A stretch of 64,000 nt of DNA, taken from the NCBI RefSeq assembly GCF_000418325.1, contig NC_021658.1:3038001-3102000 (forward strand), given 5' to 3'. The DNA is from Sorangium cellulosum So0157-2 (GTDB lineage Bacteria > Myxococcota_A > Polyangia > Polyangiales > Polyangiaceae). Position 1 is the stretch's first letter, and the number at the start of each line of letters is the position of its first letter. The notes beneath the pieces are model-generated. The model was given only the letters and a program-made list of their open reading frames with translations, was not told where the DNA came from and searched no databases. A program made the position numbers and the translations under genes. Below, piece after piece: positions 26,217 to 34,552 of the stretch.

Positions 26217-26921
26217 GTGGTCATGCGCGGCCTGTACGCCATCGTCGACACCGATTCGCTCGAGCGCCGCGGGCTCGATCCGGCGGCGTTCGCCGAGGCC
26301 GTCCTCGACGCCCGCCCCGGGGCCCTCCAGCTGCGCGACAAGCGCGGCGGGGCCGCGCGCACGCTCTCGCTCCTCCGCGCGATCCAGCCGCTCGCGGCGC
26401 GCGCGGGCGTGCCGCTGTACGCGAACGACCGGGCCGATCTCGCGGTGCTCGCGCGCTGCGACGGCGTGCACGTCGGCCAGGACGATCTCCCGGTGCCCGT
26501 GGTGCACCGGCTCGCGCAGCGCGCCGGCGTCCGGCTGCGCGTCGGGCTCTCCACCCACACGCCCGCGCAGATCGAGGCCGCGCTGCGCGAATCGAGCGAG
26601 CACCTCGATTACATCGCGATCGGGCCGATCTTCTCGACGTCGAGCAAGGAGCGCCCCGACGCCGTGGTCGGCCTCGAGGGGCTCGCGTCGCTGCGCGCCA
26701 TGGTCGAGCGGGCGCGGCCGGGGCTGCCGGTCGTGGCGATCGGCGGCATCTCGCTGGAGCGGGCGCGCGACGTGGGCCCGCTCTGCTCCGCCGCGTCGAT
26801 CATCGCCGCGCTGCTGCCGACGCCGGGCGCGCCGACGTCGCGCGCCCTCGAGGAGGTGAGCGCGCGGGCGCGGGCGCTCAAGGAGGCCCTCGCGGCCGCG
26901 GCCGGAGGGCGTGCGCGATGA
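26217..26921 (+). CDS. thiE: Thiamine-phosphate synthase
   Basis: 234 residues from GTG 26217 (ATG 26223 is possible). It joins hydroxymethylpyrimidine diphosphate to thiazole phosphate to give thiamine phosphate. Family motifs: MRGLYAIVDTD, ALQLRDK (about 40), YANDRADLAVLARCDGVHVGQDDLP, GLSTHTPAQIEAA, DYIAIGPIFSTSSK and PVVAIGGISLERARDV. Length is normal for the monofunctional enzyme. It overlaps the next gene by 4 bases (ATGA). No other thi gene is near, so thiamine synthesis genes are scattered in this genome. Confidence 0.93.
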   Translation: MVMRGLYAIVDTDSLERRGLDPAAFAEAVLDARPGALQLRDKRGGAARTLSLLRAIQPLAARAGVPLYANDRADLAVLARCDGVHVGQDDLPVPVVHRLAQRAGVRLRVGLSTHTPAQIEAALRESSEHLDYIAIGPIFSTSSKERPDAVVGLEGLASLRAMVERARPGLPVVAIGGISLERARDVGPLCSAASIIAALLPTPGAPTSRALEEVSARARALKEALAAAAGGRAR

Positions 26922-27523
26922 GCCTCACGCTGCTCGCGGCGGCCGCCGCGGCGGTGGCCGCGACCGTGGGCTACATGGCGGCGCGCCGCGAGCGGGAGGC
27001 GCCGTGGGAGGACCGCGACGAGGACGAGCGCGCCGCGCCCGCGGCGTCCCCCGAGGACGCGTTGTGGGACGAGCTGCCGTTCGCGCTCGGCGACGTGGTC
27101 CTGGCCGGGAGCGAGGAGCGCTGGCTGTCGGGCGCGATCGTGGCGCGCGAGCGGGGCGAGATCGTCGCCGTGGTGTTCCTCGCGCCGGAGGGCGCGACGC
27201 AGCGGGCGGTGGTGGCCTTCCCCGCGCCGCGGCGCGAGATCCTGTGGCTCGCGCCCGCGGCGGCCGACTCGCCCGACGAGCCGCCGGCGACGCTCGAGAT
27301 CGCGGGCATGACCCTGCGGCGGCGCGCGCGGCTGCCTGCGGCGCTGGAGCGCCTGGGGCAGGGCGCGCCCTCGCTGGGCGAGGCGGGGATCATCGCCCTG
27401 TACGAGGGCGGCGGGCACGACGCGGCCGTGGTGCTCGCGAGCGAGGGGCGCATCCACGCCTGGGTCGGGCGGCGCGTCGAGGAGGGCGGGTACGAGCGGC
27501 TGGGCGGCGGCGGCGAGGGCTGA
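26918..27523 (+). CDS. Hypothetical membrane-anchored protein
   Basis: 201 residues from ATG 26918, overlapping the thiE stop. One N-terminal hydrophobic helix (SLTLLAAAAAAVAATVGYMAA) is followed by acidic and Ala-rich sequence and then a beta-rich domain (LGDVVLAGSEERWLSGAIVARERGEIVAVVFLAPEG; HDAAVVLASEGRIHAWVGRRVEEGGYERLGGGGEG). The second half has the feel of a small beta-barrel of the DUF4178 kind, but I cannot assign it. It is probably co-transcribed with thiE without a functional link. Confidence 0.7.
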   Translation: MSLTLLAAAAAAVAATVGYMAARREREAPWEDRDEDERAAPAASPEDALWDELPFALGDVVLAGSEERWLSGAIVARERGEIVAVVFLAPEGATQRAVVAFPAPRREILWLAPAAADSPDEPPATLEIAGMTLRRRARLPAALERLGQGAPSLGEAGIIALYEGGGHDAAVVLASEGRIHAWVGRRVEEGGYERLGGGGEG

Positions 27524-27562
27524 CGCGGCCTGCGTCGCCTCGCCGAGCGATCGCGGCGGCCG

Positions 27563-28558
27563 TCAGCCGTTGACGCCGCGCAGCTCCGCGATCAGCGAGG
27601 CCATCGCCAGGCTCGGCGAGGCGTTGCGCTCGAGCTGCGCCACGGCGCGCGAGACCGCCGCGTAGCGCCTGGCCGAGACGACGGCGCGGCGCGGATCGGC
27701 CGCGACCGCGGCGCGGGCCTCGCGGGCGAGCGCCGCGTTGAGCGCGCGGAGGTCGTCCTTGAGGGCGCCCTTGTCGCGATCCAGCGACTCCGCGAACGCG
27801 ACGGCGGGCCCGAGGTCGCGGGCGGCCGCGGCCGTAAGGATGCTCCTTACGAACGCGTCGCGCGAGGCGGTCTGCTCCTCGTCCGCGAGCTCGAGCGCCG
27901 TGGAGGCGCTGCCCGCGGCGAGCTCCACGGCGAGGTCGTGCCGCTCCTCGGGCACGCCGTGATCGCGGAGGATGCCGCGGACGATCGGCTCGGAGAGCGG
28001 GGCGAAGCGCACGGGCAAGGTGCGCGAGCGGATCGTGTTGAGCAGGCGATCGCCGCGCGAGGTCAGCAGGATGAAGTGGGTGCCAGGCCGCGGCTCCTCG
28101 AGCGTCTTGAGGAACGCGTTCGCGGCGCCGATGCTGAGGTCCTCGGCGTCGCGCACGATGAACACCCGCGCGCGCCCCTCGTGCGGCGGGTAGGACGCGT
28201 GGGCGAGCACGATGGAGCGGACCTGGTCGACCGAGATCTCGGTCAGCTCGTCGCGGCTCCGGCCGATGACGGCGGCGGGGTAGAAGTTCTTCGCGACGAT
28301 CTGCACGTCGGGGTGGAGCGGCGCCGCGGGGCGCCCCTCGGAGCGCGCGGCCGCGCGCCGGCACGCGTCGCAGCGGCCGCAGCCGAGCGGGTCGCCGCCG
28401 GTGCAGACGAGCGCCTGCGAGAGCGCGACGGCCGCGAGCTCCTTGCCGACGCCGGGCGGGCCCTCGAAGCGGTAGGCGTGGTGCACGCGGCCCGTCTCGA
28501 GCGCGCGCGCGAGGGTGCCGACCGCGGTGTCCTGGCCGAGGATATGGGAGAACGGCAC
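27563..28558 (-). CDS. holB: DNA polymerase III delta' subunit
   Basis: 331 residues, standard length. N-terminal AAA+ clamp-loader domain: ILGQDTAVGTLARALETGRVHHAYRFEGPPGVGKELAA (Walker A GPPGVGK), a zinc module CTGGDPLGCGRCDAC, the sensor-type stretch RVFIVRDAEDLSIGAANAFLKTLEEPRPGTHFILLTS and RLLNTIRSRTLPVRF. As part of the clamp loader it helps place the beta sliding clamp on DNA. SRx is present as SRT and the P-loop is intact, so unlike Escherichia delta' it may bind nucleotide. It is convergent with the gene at 26918 and divergent from the epimerase. Confidence 0.93.
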   Translation of the reverse strand: MPFSHILGQDTAVGTLARALETGRVHHAYRFEGPPGVGKELAAVALSQALVCTGGDPLGCGRCDACRRAAARSEGRPAAPLHPDVQIVAKNFYPAAVIGRSRDELTEISVDQVRSIVLAHASYPPHEGRARVFIVRDAEDLSIGAANAFLKTLEEPRPGTHFILLTSRGDRLLNTIRSRTLPVRFAPLSEPIVRGILRDHGVPEERHDLAVELAAGSASTALELADEEQTASRDAFVRSILTAAAARDLGPAVAFAESLDRDKGALKDDLRALNAALAREARAAVAADPRRAVVSARRYAAVSRAVAQLERNASPSLAMASLIAELRGVNG

Positions 28559-28686
28559 GGACCGCTCTCTACCACGGCCGGGGCGCGGCCTGATCCCGCT
28601 CGAGCGCGAGAGGCCGCTCGTCGCCCGCCCGCCCGCGCCGCGACCGCGTCGTCCGCATTGCGCGCGGCGGTGATAGGTTGCCGCGC

Positions 28687-29712
28687 ATGCGCGTCCTCGT
28701 GCTCGGCGGCACCCGGTTCATGGGCCATTTCCTCGTCTACCGCCTGCTCGCGGCGGGCCACCAGGTCACCCTCCTGAACCGCGGCGCGACGCCCGATCGG
28801 TTCGGCGATCGCGTCGCGCGGGTCCGCTGCGACCGCGCGGCCGACGACCTGGCGCAGGCGCTCGAGGGCCGCGAGTTCGACGCCGCGGTGGACTTCACCG
28901 CGTACACGGCCGCGGACGGTCGCGCGGCGGCCCGGGCGCTCGGCGGCGGGCGCGTCGGGCACTACGTGATGATCAGCACCGGCTCGGTGTACCTCGTGCG
29001 CGAGGGGTGCCCGCGGCCGTCGCGCGAGCGCGACTACGACGGTCCGCTGCTCCCGGAGCCCGAGGGCGAGGAGGATCGCGCGGCGTGGGCCTACGGCATG
29101 AACAAGCGCGGCTGCGAGGAGGCGCTCGCGGCCGCCTTCCGGGACGACGGCTTCCCCGCGACCGTGCTGCGCATCCCGATGGTGAACGGGGAGCGCGACC
29201 CGCACCGCCGCCTCGAGCGCTACGTCGCGCGCGTGCTCGACGGCGGCCCGCTGCTCGTCCCGGACGGCGGCGGGCACGCCGTCCGGCACGTGTACAGCGG
29301 CGACGTCGTGCGGGCGATCGTGGCGCTGCTGCTCGTGCCGTCGACGTTCGGGCAGGCGTACAACCTCTGCATGGACGAGACGCCGACGCTCTCGGAGCTG
29401 CTCGCGCTGATCGCCGAGCTGCTCGGCGCGCCGGCGCGCCTCGCGCCGGTCGCCTCGGCCGCGCTCCGGGCGCGCGGCATCGACCCGGTCGCGATGTCGC
29501 CGTTCAGCGATCGCTGGATGTCGACGCTGGATCCATCGAGGGCGAAGGCGGAGCTCGGCTTCCAGCACACGCCGCTGCGGCGGTGGCTGGAGACGGTGGT
29601 CACGTCGCTGCTCGCGAACCCGCCGTCCGATCCGCCGCCGGGCTACGAGCGGCGCGCCGACGAGGTGTCGCTCGCGGCCGAGGCGGGGGCGGGGAACGCC
29701 GGTCGCGCGTGA
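28687..29712 (+). CDS. NAD-dependent epimerase/dehydratase (extended SDR)
   Basis: 341 residues from ATG 28687; TTG 28678 is less likely. Rossmann motif VLVLGGTRFMGHFL at the start, then FDAAVDFTAYTAADGRAA, YVMISTGSVYL and the active-site-like YGMNKRGCE (YxxxK). VLRIPMVNGERDP and VRHVYSGDVVRAIVALL follow. The GGTRFMG nucleotide loop and short substrate domain resemble the chloroplast CSP41/isoflavone-reductase-like group. Substrate unknown. It stands alone between holB and the CoA-ligase-like gene. Confidence 0.88.
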   Translation: MRVLVLGGTRFMGHFLVYRLLAAGHQVTLLNRGATPDRFGDRVARVRCDRAADDLAQALEGREFDAAVDFTAYTAADGRAAARALGGGRVGHYVMISTGSVYLVREGCPRPSRERDYDGPLLPEPEGEEDRAAWAYGMNKRGCEEALAAAFRDDGFPATVLRIPMVNGERDPHRRLERYVARVLDGGPLLVPDGGGHAVRHVYSGDVVRAIVALLLVPSTFGQAYNLCMDETPTLSELLALIAELLGAPARLAPVASAALRARGIDPVAMSPFSDRWMSTLDPSRAKAELGFQHTPLRRWLETVVTSLLANPPSDPPPGYERRADEVSLAAEAGAGNAGRA

Positions 29713-29806
29713 GGTACGCTGGACCCGCGGGGAGGCGAGCGGGCCGGGAGGCCTCGCGCCGGCCGCGCGCCTCGCCGTGAAACGTCCGAAGGAGGGAGAT
29801 CTCGCG

Positions 29807-31315
29807 ATGCAGGATGCAGCACCCAGGCGGGTCTTGGCGGCCGTCGACGCTTTCCTGAGCACGCCGCTCGACGCGGCGCTGTCGCGGCACCGCGAGGTCG
29901 ATCCGGCGGCCGGCGCGCTCGCGTTGTTCCACGAGGTCGCCGCGACGGTCCCCGCGTACCGGCGCTTCCTCGACGAGCACGGCGTCGATCCGGCGGCGGT
30001 CCGGACCCCCGCGGACTTCGCGGCGCTCCCGGTGATCACGAAGCAGAACTACGTGCTCCGGCACCCGATCGCGGACCTGTGCCGGGGCGGGCGCGTCGAG
30101 TCCTGCGACATGGTCGCCGTCTCGTCGGGCTCGACGGGCAAGCCGACGTTCTGGCCGCGGTCGGTCGCGGACGAGCTCCCGGTGGCCCGGCGCTTCGAGC
30201 AGGTGTTTCACGACAGCTTCCGGGCCGACGCGCGCCGCACGCTCGCCGTCGTGTGCTTCGCGCTCGGCTCGTGGGTCGGCGGGATGTACACGACCGCGTG
30301 CTGCCGCCACCTCGCGGCGAAGGGGTATCCGATCACGGTCGTCACGCCGGGCAACAACAAGGACGAGATCTTCCGCGTCGTGCTGGATCTGGGGCCGGCG
30401 TTCGATCAGGTCGTCTTGCTCGGTTATCCGCCGTTCCTGAAGGACGTGATCGACACCGGGCGGGCGCGCGGGGTCGACTGGGCGCCGCTCCGGATCAAGC
30501 TCGTGATGGCCGGCGAGGTGTTCAGCGAGGAGTGGCGGAGCCTGGTCGGCGAGCGCGTCGGGTCGACGTCGCCCTGCTACGACTCGGCGTCGCTGTACGG
30601 GACGGCGGACGCCGGCGTGCTGGGCAACGAGACGCCGCTCAGCGTCGCGATCCGCCGGTTCCTCGCGGGGAGGCCGGACGCCGCGCGCGCCCTCTTCGGG
30701 CAGGACCGGCTGCCCACGCTCGTGCAGTACGACCCGGCGGCGAGGTTCTTCGAGCAGCGCGAGGGGATGCTGCTCTTCTCGGGCGAGAACGGCGTCCCGC
30801 TGGTCCGTTATGCGATCCTCGACAGCGGGGGTGTCTATGCGCACGCGGACATGATGGCGGCGCTCGCCGGCTTCGGCTTCGATCCGCGGCGGGAGCTCGA
30901 CGGCGAGCGCGGCGCCCGGGAGCTGCCGTTCGTCTACGTGTTCGGGCGCTCGGATTTCACGGTGTCGTACTTCGGGGCGAACATCTATCCGGAGAACGTG
31001 GTCGTGGGCATCGAGCAGCCCGGCGTGAAGGAGTGGGTGACCGGGAAGTTCGTGCTGGAGGTCCGCGAGGGCGCGGACCGGGACGCGTACCTGTCGGTGG
31101 TGGTCGAGCTCGCGCCCGGGGAAGGGGAGAGCGAGGCGCGGCGCGAGGCCGCGGCGCGGTCGATCGAGGAGCACCTGGTCCGGCTGAACAGCGAGTTCAG
31201 GAACTACGTGCCGGCGGGGAAGCGCGCGCCGCGGGTGACGCTGCGGGCGGCGGGGGATCCGGAGTATTTCCCGCTGGGGGTGAAGCACCGGTATACGCGC
31301 AAGCCGGGCGGGTGA
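29807..31315 (+). CDS. Phenylacetate-CoA ligase-like (PaaK/CapK) adenylate-forming enzyme
   Basis: 502 residues. ATG 29807 is preceded by GGAGGGAGAT, so the upstream in-frame GTG 29777 is rejected. It carries the adenylation motif AVSSGSTGKPTFWPRS (about 105-120), LVMAGEVFSEEWR, YDSASLYGTADAG, the FVYVFGRSDFTVSYFGANIYPENV segment typical of PaaK-type C-domains, and the C-terminal HRYTRKPGG. It likely activates an aromatic or fatty acid as acyl-AMP; whether CoA is the acceptor is unproven. It has no carrier protein or condensing enzyme beside it. The next gene is convergent. Confidence 0.87.
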   Translation: MQDAAPRRVLAAVDAFLSTPLDAALSRHREVDPAAGALALFHEVAATVPAYRRFLDEHGVDPAAVRTPADFAALPVITKQNYVLRHPIADLCRGGRVESCDMVAVSSGSTGKPTFWPRSVADELPVARRFEQVFHDSFRADARRTLAVVCFALGSWVGGMYTTACCRHLAAKGYPITVVTPGNNKDEIFRVVLDLGPAFDQVVLLGYPPFLKDVIDTGRARGVDWAPLRIKLVMAGEVFSEEWRSLVGERVGSTSPCYDSASLYGTADAGVLGNETPLSVAIRRFLAGRPDAARALFGQDRLPTLVQYDPAARFFEQREGMLLFSGENGVPLVRYAILDSGGVYAHADMMAALAGFGFDPRRELDGERGARELPFVYVFGRSDFTVSYFGANIYPENVVVGIEQPGVKEWVTGKFVLEVREGADRDAYLSVVVELAPGEGESEARREAAARSIEEHLVRLNSEFRNYVPAGKRAPRVTLRAAGDPEYFPLGVKHRYTRKPGG

Positions 31316-31378
31316 GGATGACCGAGGCTTGGGGCTAGAGCGCCGATACGTGAGAATCCCAAAAAAACAGCAGATGGG

Positions 31379-31470
31379 AAGACAACCGCAAGGGCACAAG
31401 GGACGCAAGGGGGGAGAAGAAACAGATTTTATCTCTGTTTCATGGCGCTTCTCGCGCCCTTGCGGTCCCT
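31379..31470. repeat. Palindromic GCAAGGG-type intergenic element
   Basis: The left arm has ACCGCAAGGGCACAAGGGACGCAAGG. The centre is AT-rich with a perfect 8-base hairpin, GAAACAGA against TCTGTTTC. The right arm contains CGCGCCCTTGCGGTCCCTCTCC, partly complementary to the left arm. It fills the gap between two convergent genes and may serve as a bidirectional terminator. It is related in style to the element at 3206-3287. Confidence 0.6.
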
Positions 31471-31506
31471 CTCCTTCCTCCACTCCGCGTCCTTCAAGCG
31501 GAGTTG

Positions 31507-33555
31507 CTACGCCTTGAGCTCCTCCACACGTCCGGTCGCGATCCGGATCGCCTGCCTCCTCCGCTCTACAATCTCGGTCCCCAGGCCGGCGTCTGCGAAG
31601 GCCCGGCGCGCGCGGTAGATGAGGACGTTCAGGTGCTTTTTCTCGACGCCGAGCTGCTCCGCGAGATCGGCCTCATGGATCCAGCCCTGCTCGTCCTCGG
31701 GAAGGCAAACAGCGGCGTCCTTCCGCCGCTCGCGGGCGAGCAGCAGAAGCGCATAGAAGGCGGTGAGCTCTCCGAGTTGCCGCGCGCCGTCCCCCCACAC
31801 CGCTTCGATACGCACGTGCTCCTCGTCGCGGCTCACGTGAAATCGCAGGGTCGATGTGCCGAGCGAGTGCCTGGTCTTGTTCGTCCCGGCGACCGGCGAG
31901 GCAGGCGGCACCGCGAGCTCCAACTGCTCTCCCGCGACCATGATCTGTTTGAGCGTTCGGCGAATCGGGCCGCCCTCTCCCAGCTCTCGCTCAAATGCCT
32001 CCACGAGCCCGCCCGGTAGCCGCCGCGAGCGTTCATGTGCCTGCAACCCTGCCTCGCCCTGAAGGATCCCTGTGCCGCTCGAGCCTTCCCGCGCCGGTCC
32101 GCCCTCGCTCTCTGCCGCGCCCCTGAGCGCCTCGCAGAACGCCGCCACATCCGGGTACCGCTCCGACGCCTCGAACTCGATCGCCCTCTCGAGCACCTTC
32201 CGCACCGCGTCGCCGCACGGCAGCCGCTCTATCACCCGCCCCGGATACCGCATCATGATCGGCGGCAGCTCCCCCCCGTGCAGGCAGAACACCGCCGTCA
32301 TGCCGAGCCCGTACACGTCCGCCCGCGCGTCCGCGTCCTGCGGGCGGTGCATCAGCTCCGGCGCCGCGTAGAGGAACGTCCCCAGCGCCCCGCTCCTCGT
32401 GCCCCCCGTCGTGTCGCGCGCCCAGACCAGATCGAAATCCGTGATCCGCGGCAGCCCCTCTCCGTCGAGCAGGATGTTCGCCGGCTTCACGTCCCGGTGC
32501 ACGAGCCCCCGCCCATGCGCGAACGAGATCGCCTCTCCAGCACGGAGGATCATCGGGATCACCCCCTCTGCCGGCAGCCGCTTCCCGACGACCGCGCTCT
32601 GCACGTCCTCGCCGTGCACGAGCTCCATCACGAAGTAGTGCCAGCCGCCGTCCTCGCCCTTCGGCTCCAGGATGCGCACCACGCCGGGGTGGTCGAGCTC
32701 CGCCATCGCGCGCGCCCCCCGGAAGAACCGCTCCCGCCGCCCCTCGTCCCCCGCGAGGTTCGGGTGCAGCACCTTGATCGCCACCGGCTGGTCGCCCCGC
32801 CCCGCGTCGAGCGCGCGCCACACCGTGGCGAACCCCCCGCGGCCGATCCGCTCGAGCAGCAGGTACCGGCCCTCGCTGAGCTCCTCGCCCACGTGGAGCT
32901 GGCCGCCTTCCCGGCGCTTGCGCCGCAGGTCGACGATCTCCTGGTCCACCTCCACCGTGCTCGCGCCGGCGGCCTTCAGCCTCACCCGCCGCTTCTGCGC
33001 CGCGGCGATCTGCTTGTCGATCGCGCGGATCGCCTCCTCGGCCTCGCGCAGCGTCGCCGCGAGCGCGCTCGCCGGCGCGGCCCTCGCGGGCGCCGCCTCC
33101 GGCCGCGCGCTCGCGGCGGCCTCCTCCACCGCCGCGCGGACGCCCCGGACCACGTCCCTCCAGGCCTCGTCCGGGTTGGCCCAGCTCGTCACCGCCCCGC
33201 CGTCCCGCGGCAGCGCCTCCAGGTCCGCCAGCGCGGTGCCCTCCCGGTCGCACGCGCGCACCAGGATCGGCACCACGCGCGCCTCGCCCCGGCGGTGCCG
33301 CTCCAGCGCGGCGCCGAGCTCCCGCTCGTAGCAGCTGTCCGAGGCGAGGAACGCCTCGCTCACCAGCAGCAGCACCACCTCGGCCGCGGAGAGCTCCGCC
33401 GCGATCGACGCGTCGCGCACCGCGCCGGCGCCGATCCGGCCGCGGTGCCACGTGCTCACCAGGCCCTGCCGCTTGAGGGCGGCGAGGTGCGCCTCGAGCG
33501 CCTCGAGGTGCGGCCGATCCGCGGGGGCGTAGGAGATGAAGACGTTGACCGCCAT
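31507..33555 (-). CDS. TIR domain - Ser/Thr protein kinase - winged-helix fusion
   Basis: 682 residues. Residues 1-150 are a TIR domain of the type found in STAND/EAD proteins (VNVFISYAPADRPHLEALEAHL, RQGLVSTWHRGRIGAG, LLLVSEAFLASDSCYERELGAAL), with Glu79 at the putative NAD-cleaving position. A Lys/Arg-rich coiled region (about 165-215) follows. The Hanks-type kinase (about 225-485) has ERIGRGGFATVW, VAIKVL, HRDVKPANILL (about 353) and DFD at 373-375 instead of DFG. The C-terminus (about 595-682) resembles a transcription-regulator winged helix (IHEADLAEQLGVEKKHLNVLIYRARRAF). This combination suggests a soluble signalling or defence protein that may act on DNA. No phosphorylated partner or phage-defence genes are adjacent apart from a Uma2 gene. 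Confidence 0.88.
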   Translation of the reverse strand: MAVNVFISYAPADRPHLEALEAHLAALKRQGLVSTWHRGRIGAGAVRDASIAAELSAAEVVLLLVSEAFLASDSCYERELGAALERHRRGEARVVPILVRACDREGTALADLEALPRDGGAVTSWANPDEAWRDVVRGVRAAVEEAAASARPEAAPARAAPASALAATLREAEEAIRAIDKQIAAAQKRRVRLKAAGASTVEVDQEIVDLRRKRREGGQLHVGEELSEGRYLLLERIGRGGFATVWRALDAGRGDQPVAIKVLHPNLAGDEGRRERFFRGARAMAELDHPGVVRILEPKGEDGGWHYFVMELVHGEDVQSAVVGKRLPAEGVIPMILRAGEAISFAHGRGLVHRDVKPANILLDGEGLPRITDFDLVWARDTTGGTRSGALGTFLYAAPELMHRPQDADARADVYGLGMTAVFCLHGGELPPIMMRYPGRVIERLPCGDAVRKVLERAIEFEASERYPDVAAFCEALRGAAESEGGPAREGSSGTGILQGEAGLQAHERSRRLPGGLVEAFERELGEGGPIRRTLKQIMVAGEQLELAVPPASPVAGTNKTRHSLGTSTLRFHVSRDEEHVRIEAVWGDGARQLGELTAFYALLLLARERRKDAAVCLPEDEQGWIHEADLAEQLGVEKKHLNVLIYRARRAFADAGLGTEIVERRRQAIRIATGRVEELKA

Positions 33556-33656
33556 GCGCTGAGGAGCGTCGCTGCGGCGGCGAGCACGCTGCGTCCTGCC
33601 GTCCGCTCCGCGCCGACCAGGCTACCAGACGCTGCGCTGTCCTGCGCCCGCCCTCG

Positions 33657-34358
33657 CTACTCCTCGCCTTCCGCGCTGCCCGGCGGGGGCGGTGGTTCCT
33701 GCTGCTCTACAGCCTCGAGCTCGTCGAGCTCGCGAAAGAGCGCGTCCAGATCCAGCGAGAGCCCCGCGCAGCCCGGCACCTCCTGCAGCAGCCCCCCGGT
33801 CGCGGCGAGGCGGCGCACGTAGCTCCCGTCCCGCGTGAGCTCGTGGACCTCGAAGCTGCGGAGCTGCGGATCGAGCAGCCAGTACCAGGGCACCCCGAAC
33901 GCGGCGTACTCCTCCAGCTTCTCGACGCGGTCGCGCCGCTCATCCCGCGGCGCAGGGGAGACGGTCTCGATCATGATGTCCGGCGGGATTCCGACCGGAC
34001 CACGGGCAGGGGGCTTCCGGGCGCGCGATAGGAACACGGACACATCGGATTTGCGCCCGCGCCGCGGCTTGAGGGCGTACTTCACCTCGGAGCCGAAGAC
34101 GAGGCCACCTCGCGGGACGGCCCAGGCCCGCAGCATCTGGATGAGCCAGGCGACGGCCAGCTCGTGGACGCAGTCGGACATCTCTTCCTCGACCAGCCGG
34201 CCGTCAACGAGCTCGCCGGGCTGGTCTTCCGGCAGCGCAGCCCACTCCGCGACGGACAAGAGGCGGCCTGCATGGTGCTCCGGGTAGGCGCTCTGGCTCA
34301 CATCGAGGAGGGTACCACCGCGCCGCGCCGCGCGCCGCCCTGAGAGCGCGGTTGCCAT
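33657..34358 (-). CDS. Uma2 family protein (PD-(D/E)XK-like, DUF820)
   Basis: 233 residues from ATG 34358; GTG at about 34302 is an alternative. Uma2 signatures: LSVAEWAALPEDQPGELVDGRLVEE, HELAVAWLIQMLRAW, KSDVSVFLSR, PPDIMIETVSPAPRDERRDRVEKLEEYAAFGVPWYWLLDPQLRSFEVHEL. The D...ExV arrangement fits a restriction-endonuclease-like fold. Such genes multiply in cyanobacteria and myxobacteria, with unknown roles. The acidic and proline-rich tail (QQEPPPPPGSAEGEE) is unusual. A second, more basic family member is at 57128. The TIR-kinase lies downstream in the same orientation, 101 bases away. Confidence 0.88.
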   Translation of the reverse strand: MATALSGRRAARRGGTLLDVSQSAYPEHHAGRLLSVAEWAALPEDQPGELVDGRLVEEEMSDCVHELAVAWLIQMLRAWAVPRGGLVFGSEVKYALKPRRGRKSDVSVFLSRARKPPARGPVGIPPDIMIETVSPAPRDERRDRVEKLEEYAAFGVPWYWLLDPQLRSFEVHELTRDGSYVRRLAATGGLLQEVPGCAGLSLDLDALFRELDELEAVEQQEPPPPPGSAEGEE

Positions 34359-34382
34359 TCCACCGCCCGGCGGCCCGGCCGC

Positions 34383-34550
34383 TCACGCGGTCTTCCCGCA
34401 GCACCGCTTGTACTTCTCGCCGCTCCCGCACGGGCAAGGGCCCTTGCGGGACGGCCCTTCCTGGCGAGGCGCCTGGATCTTCGGGTGATAGTGCTCGCGG
34501 AGCGGCGCGGGGGCGCTCCCCCTCTCTTGCTGGTAAAGGGCTACCTGCAC
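34383..34550 (-). CDS. Short SEC-C motif protein
   Basis: 55 residues read from the minus strand: GTG 34550 to TGA at 34383-34385, with GAGAGGGATCGAG before the start. The C-terminus is a textbook SEC-C zinc knuckle, CPCGSGEKYKRCCGK, as at the end of SecA, which binds zinc and can contact SecB or ribosomes. The first 35 residues (VQVALYQQERGSAPAPLREHYHPKIQAPRQEG) are basic and proline-rich. It is too short to be a SecA remnant with any motor part. Its start codon is 2 bases from the ATG of the divergent epimerase, so each promoter must overlap the other gene. The SEC-C motif is certain; the start is not. Confidence 0.75.
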   Translation of the reverse strand: MQVALYQQERGSAPAPLREHYHPKIQAPRQEGPSRKGPCPCGSGEKYKRCCGKTA

Positions 34551-34552
34551 CC

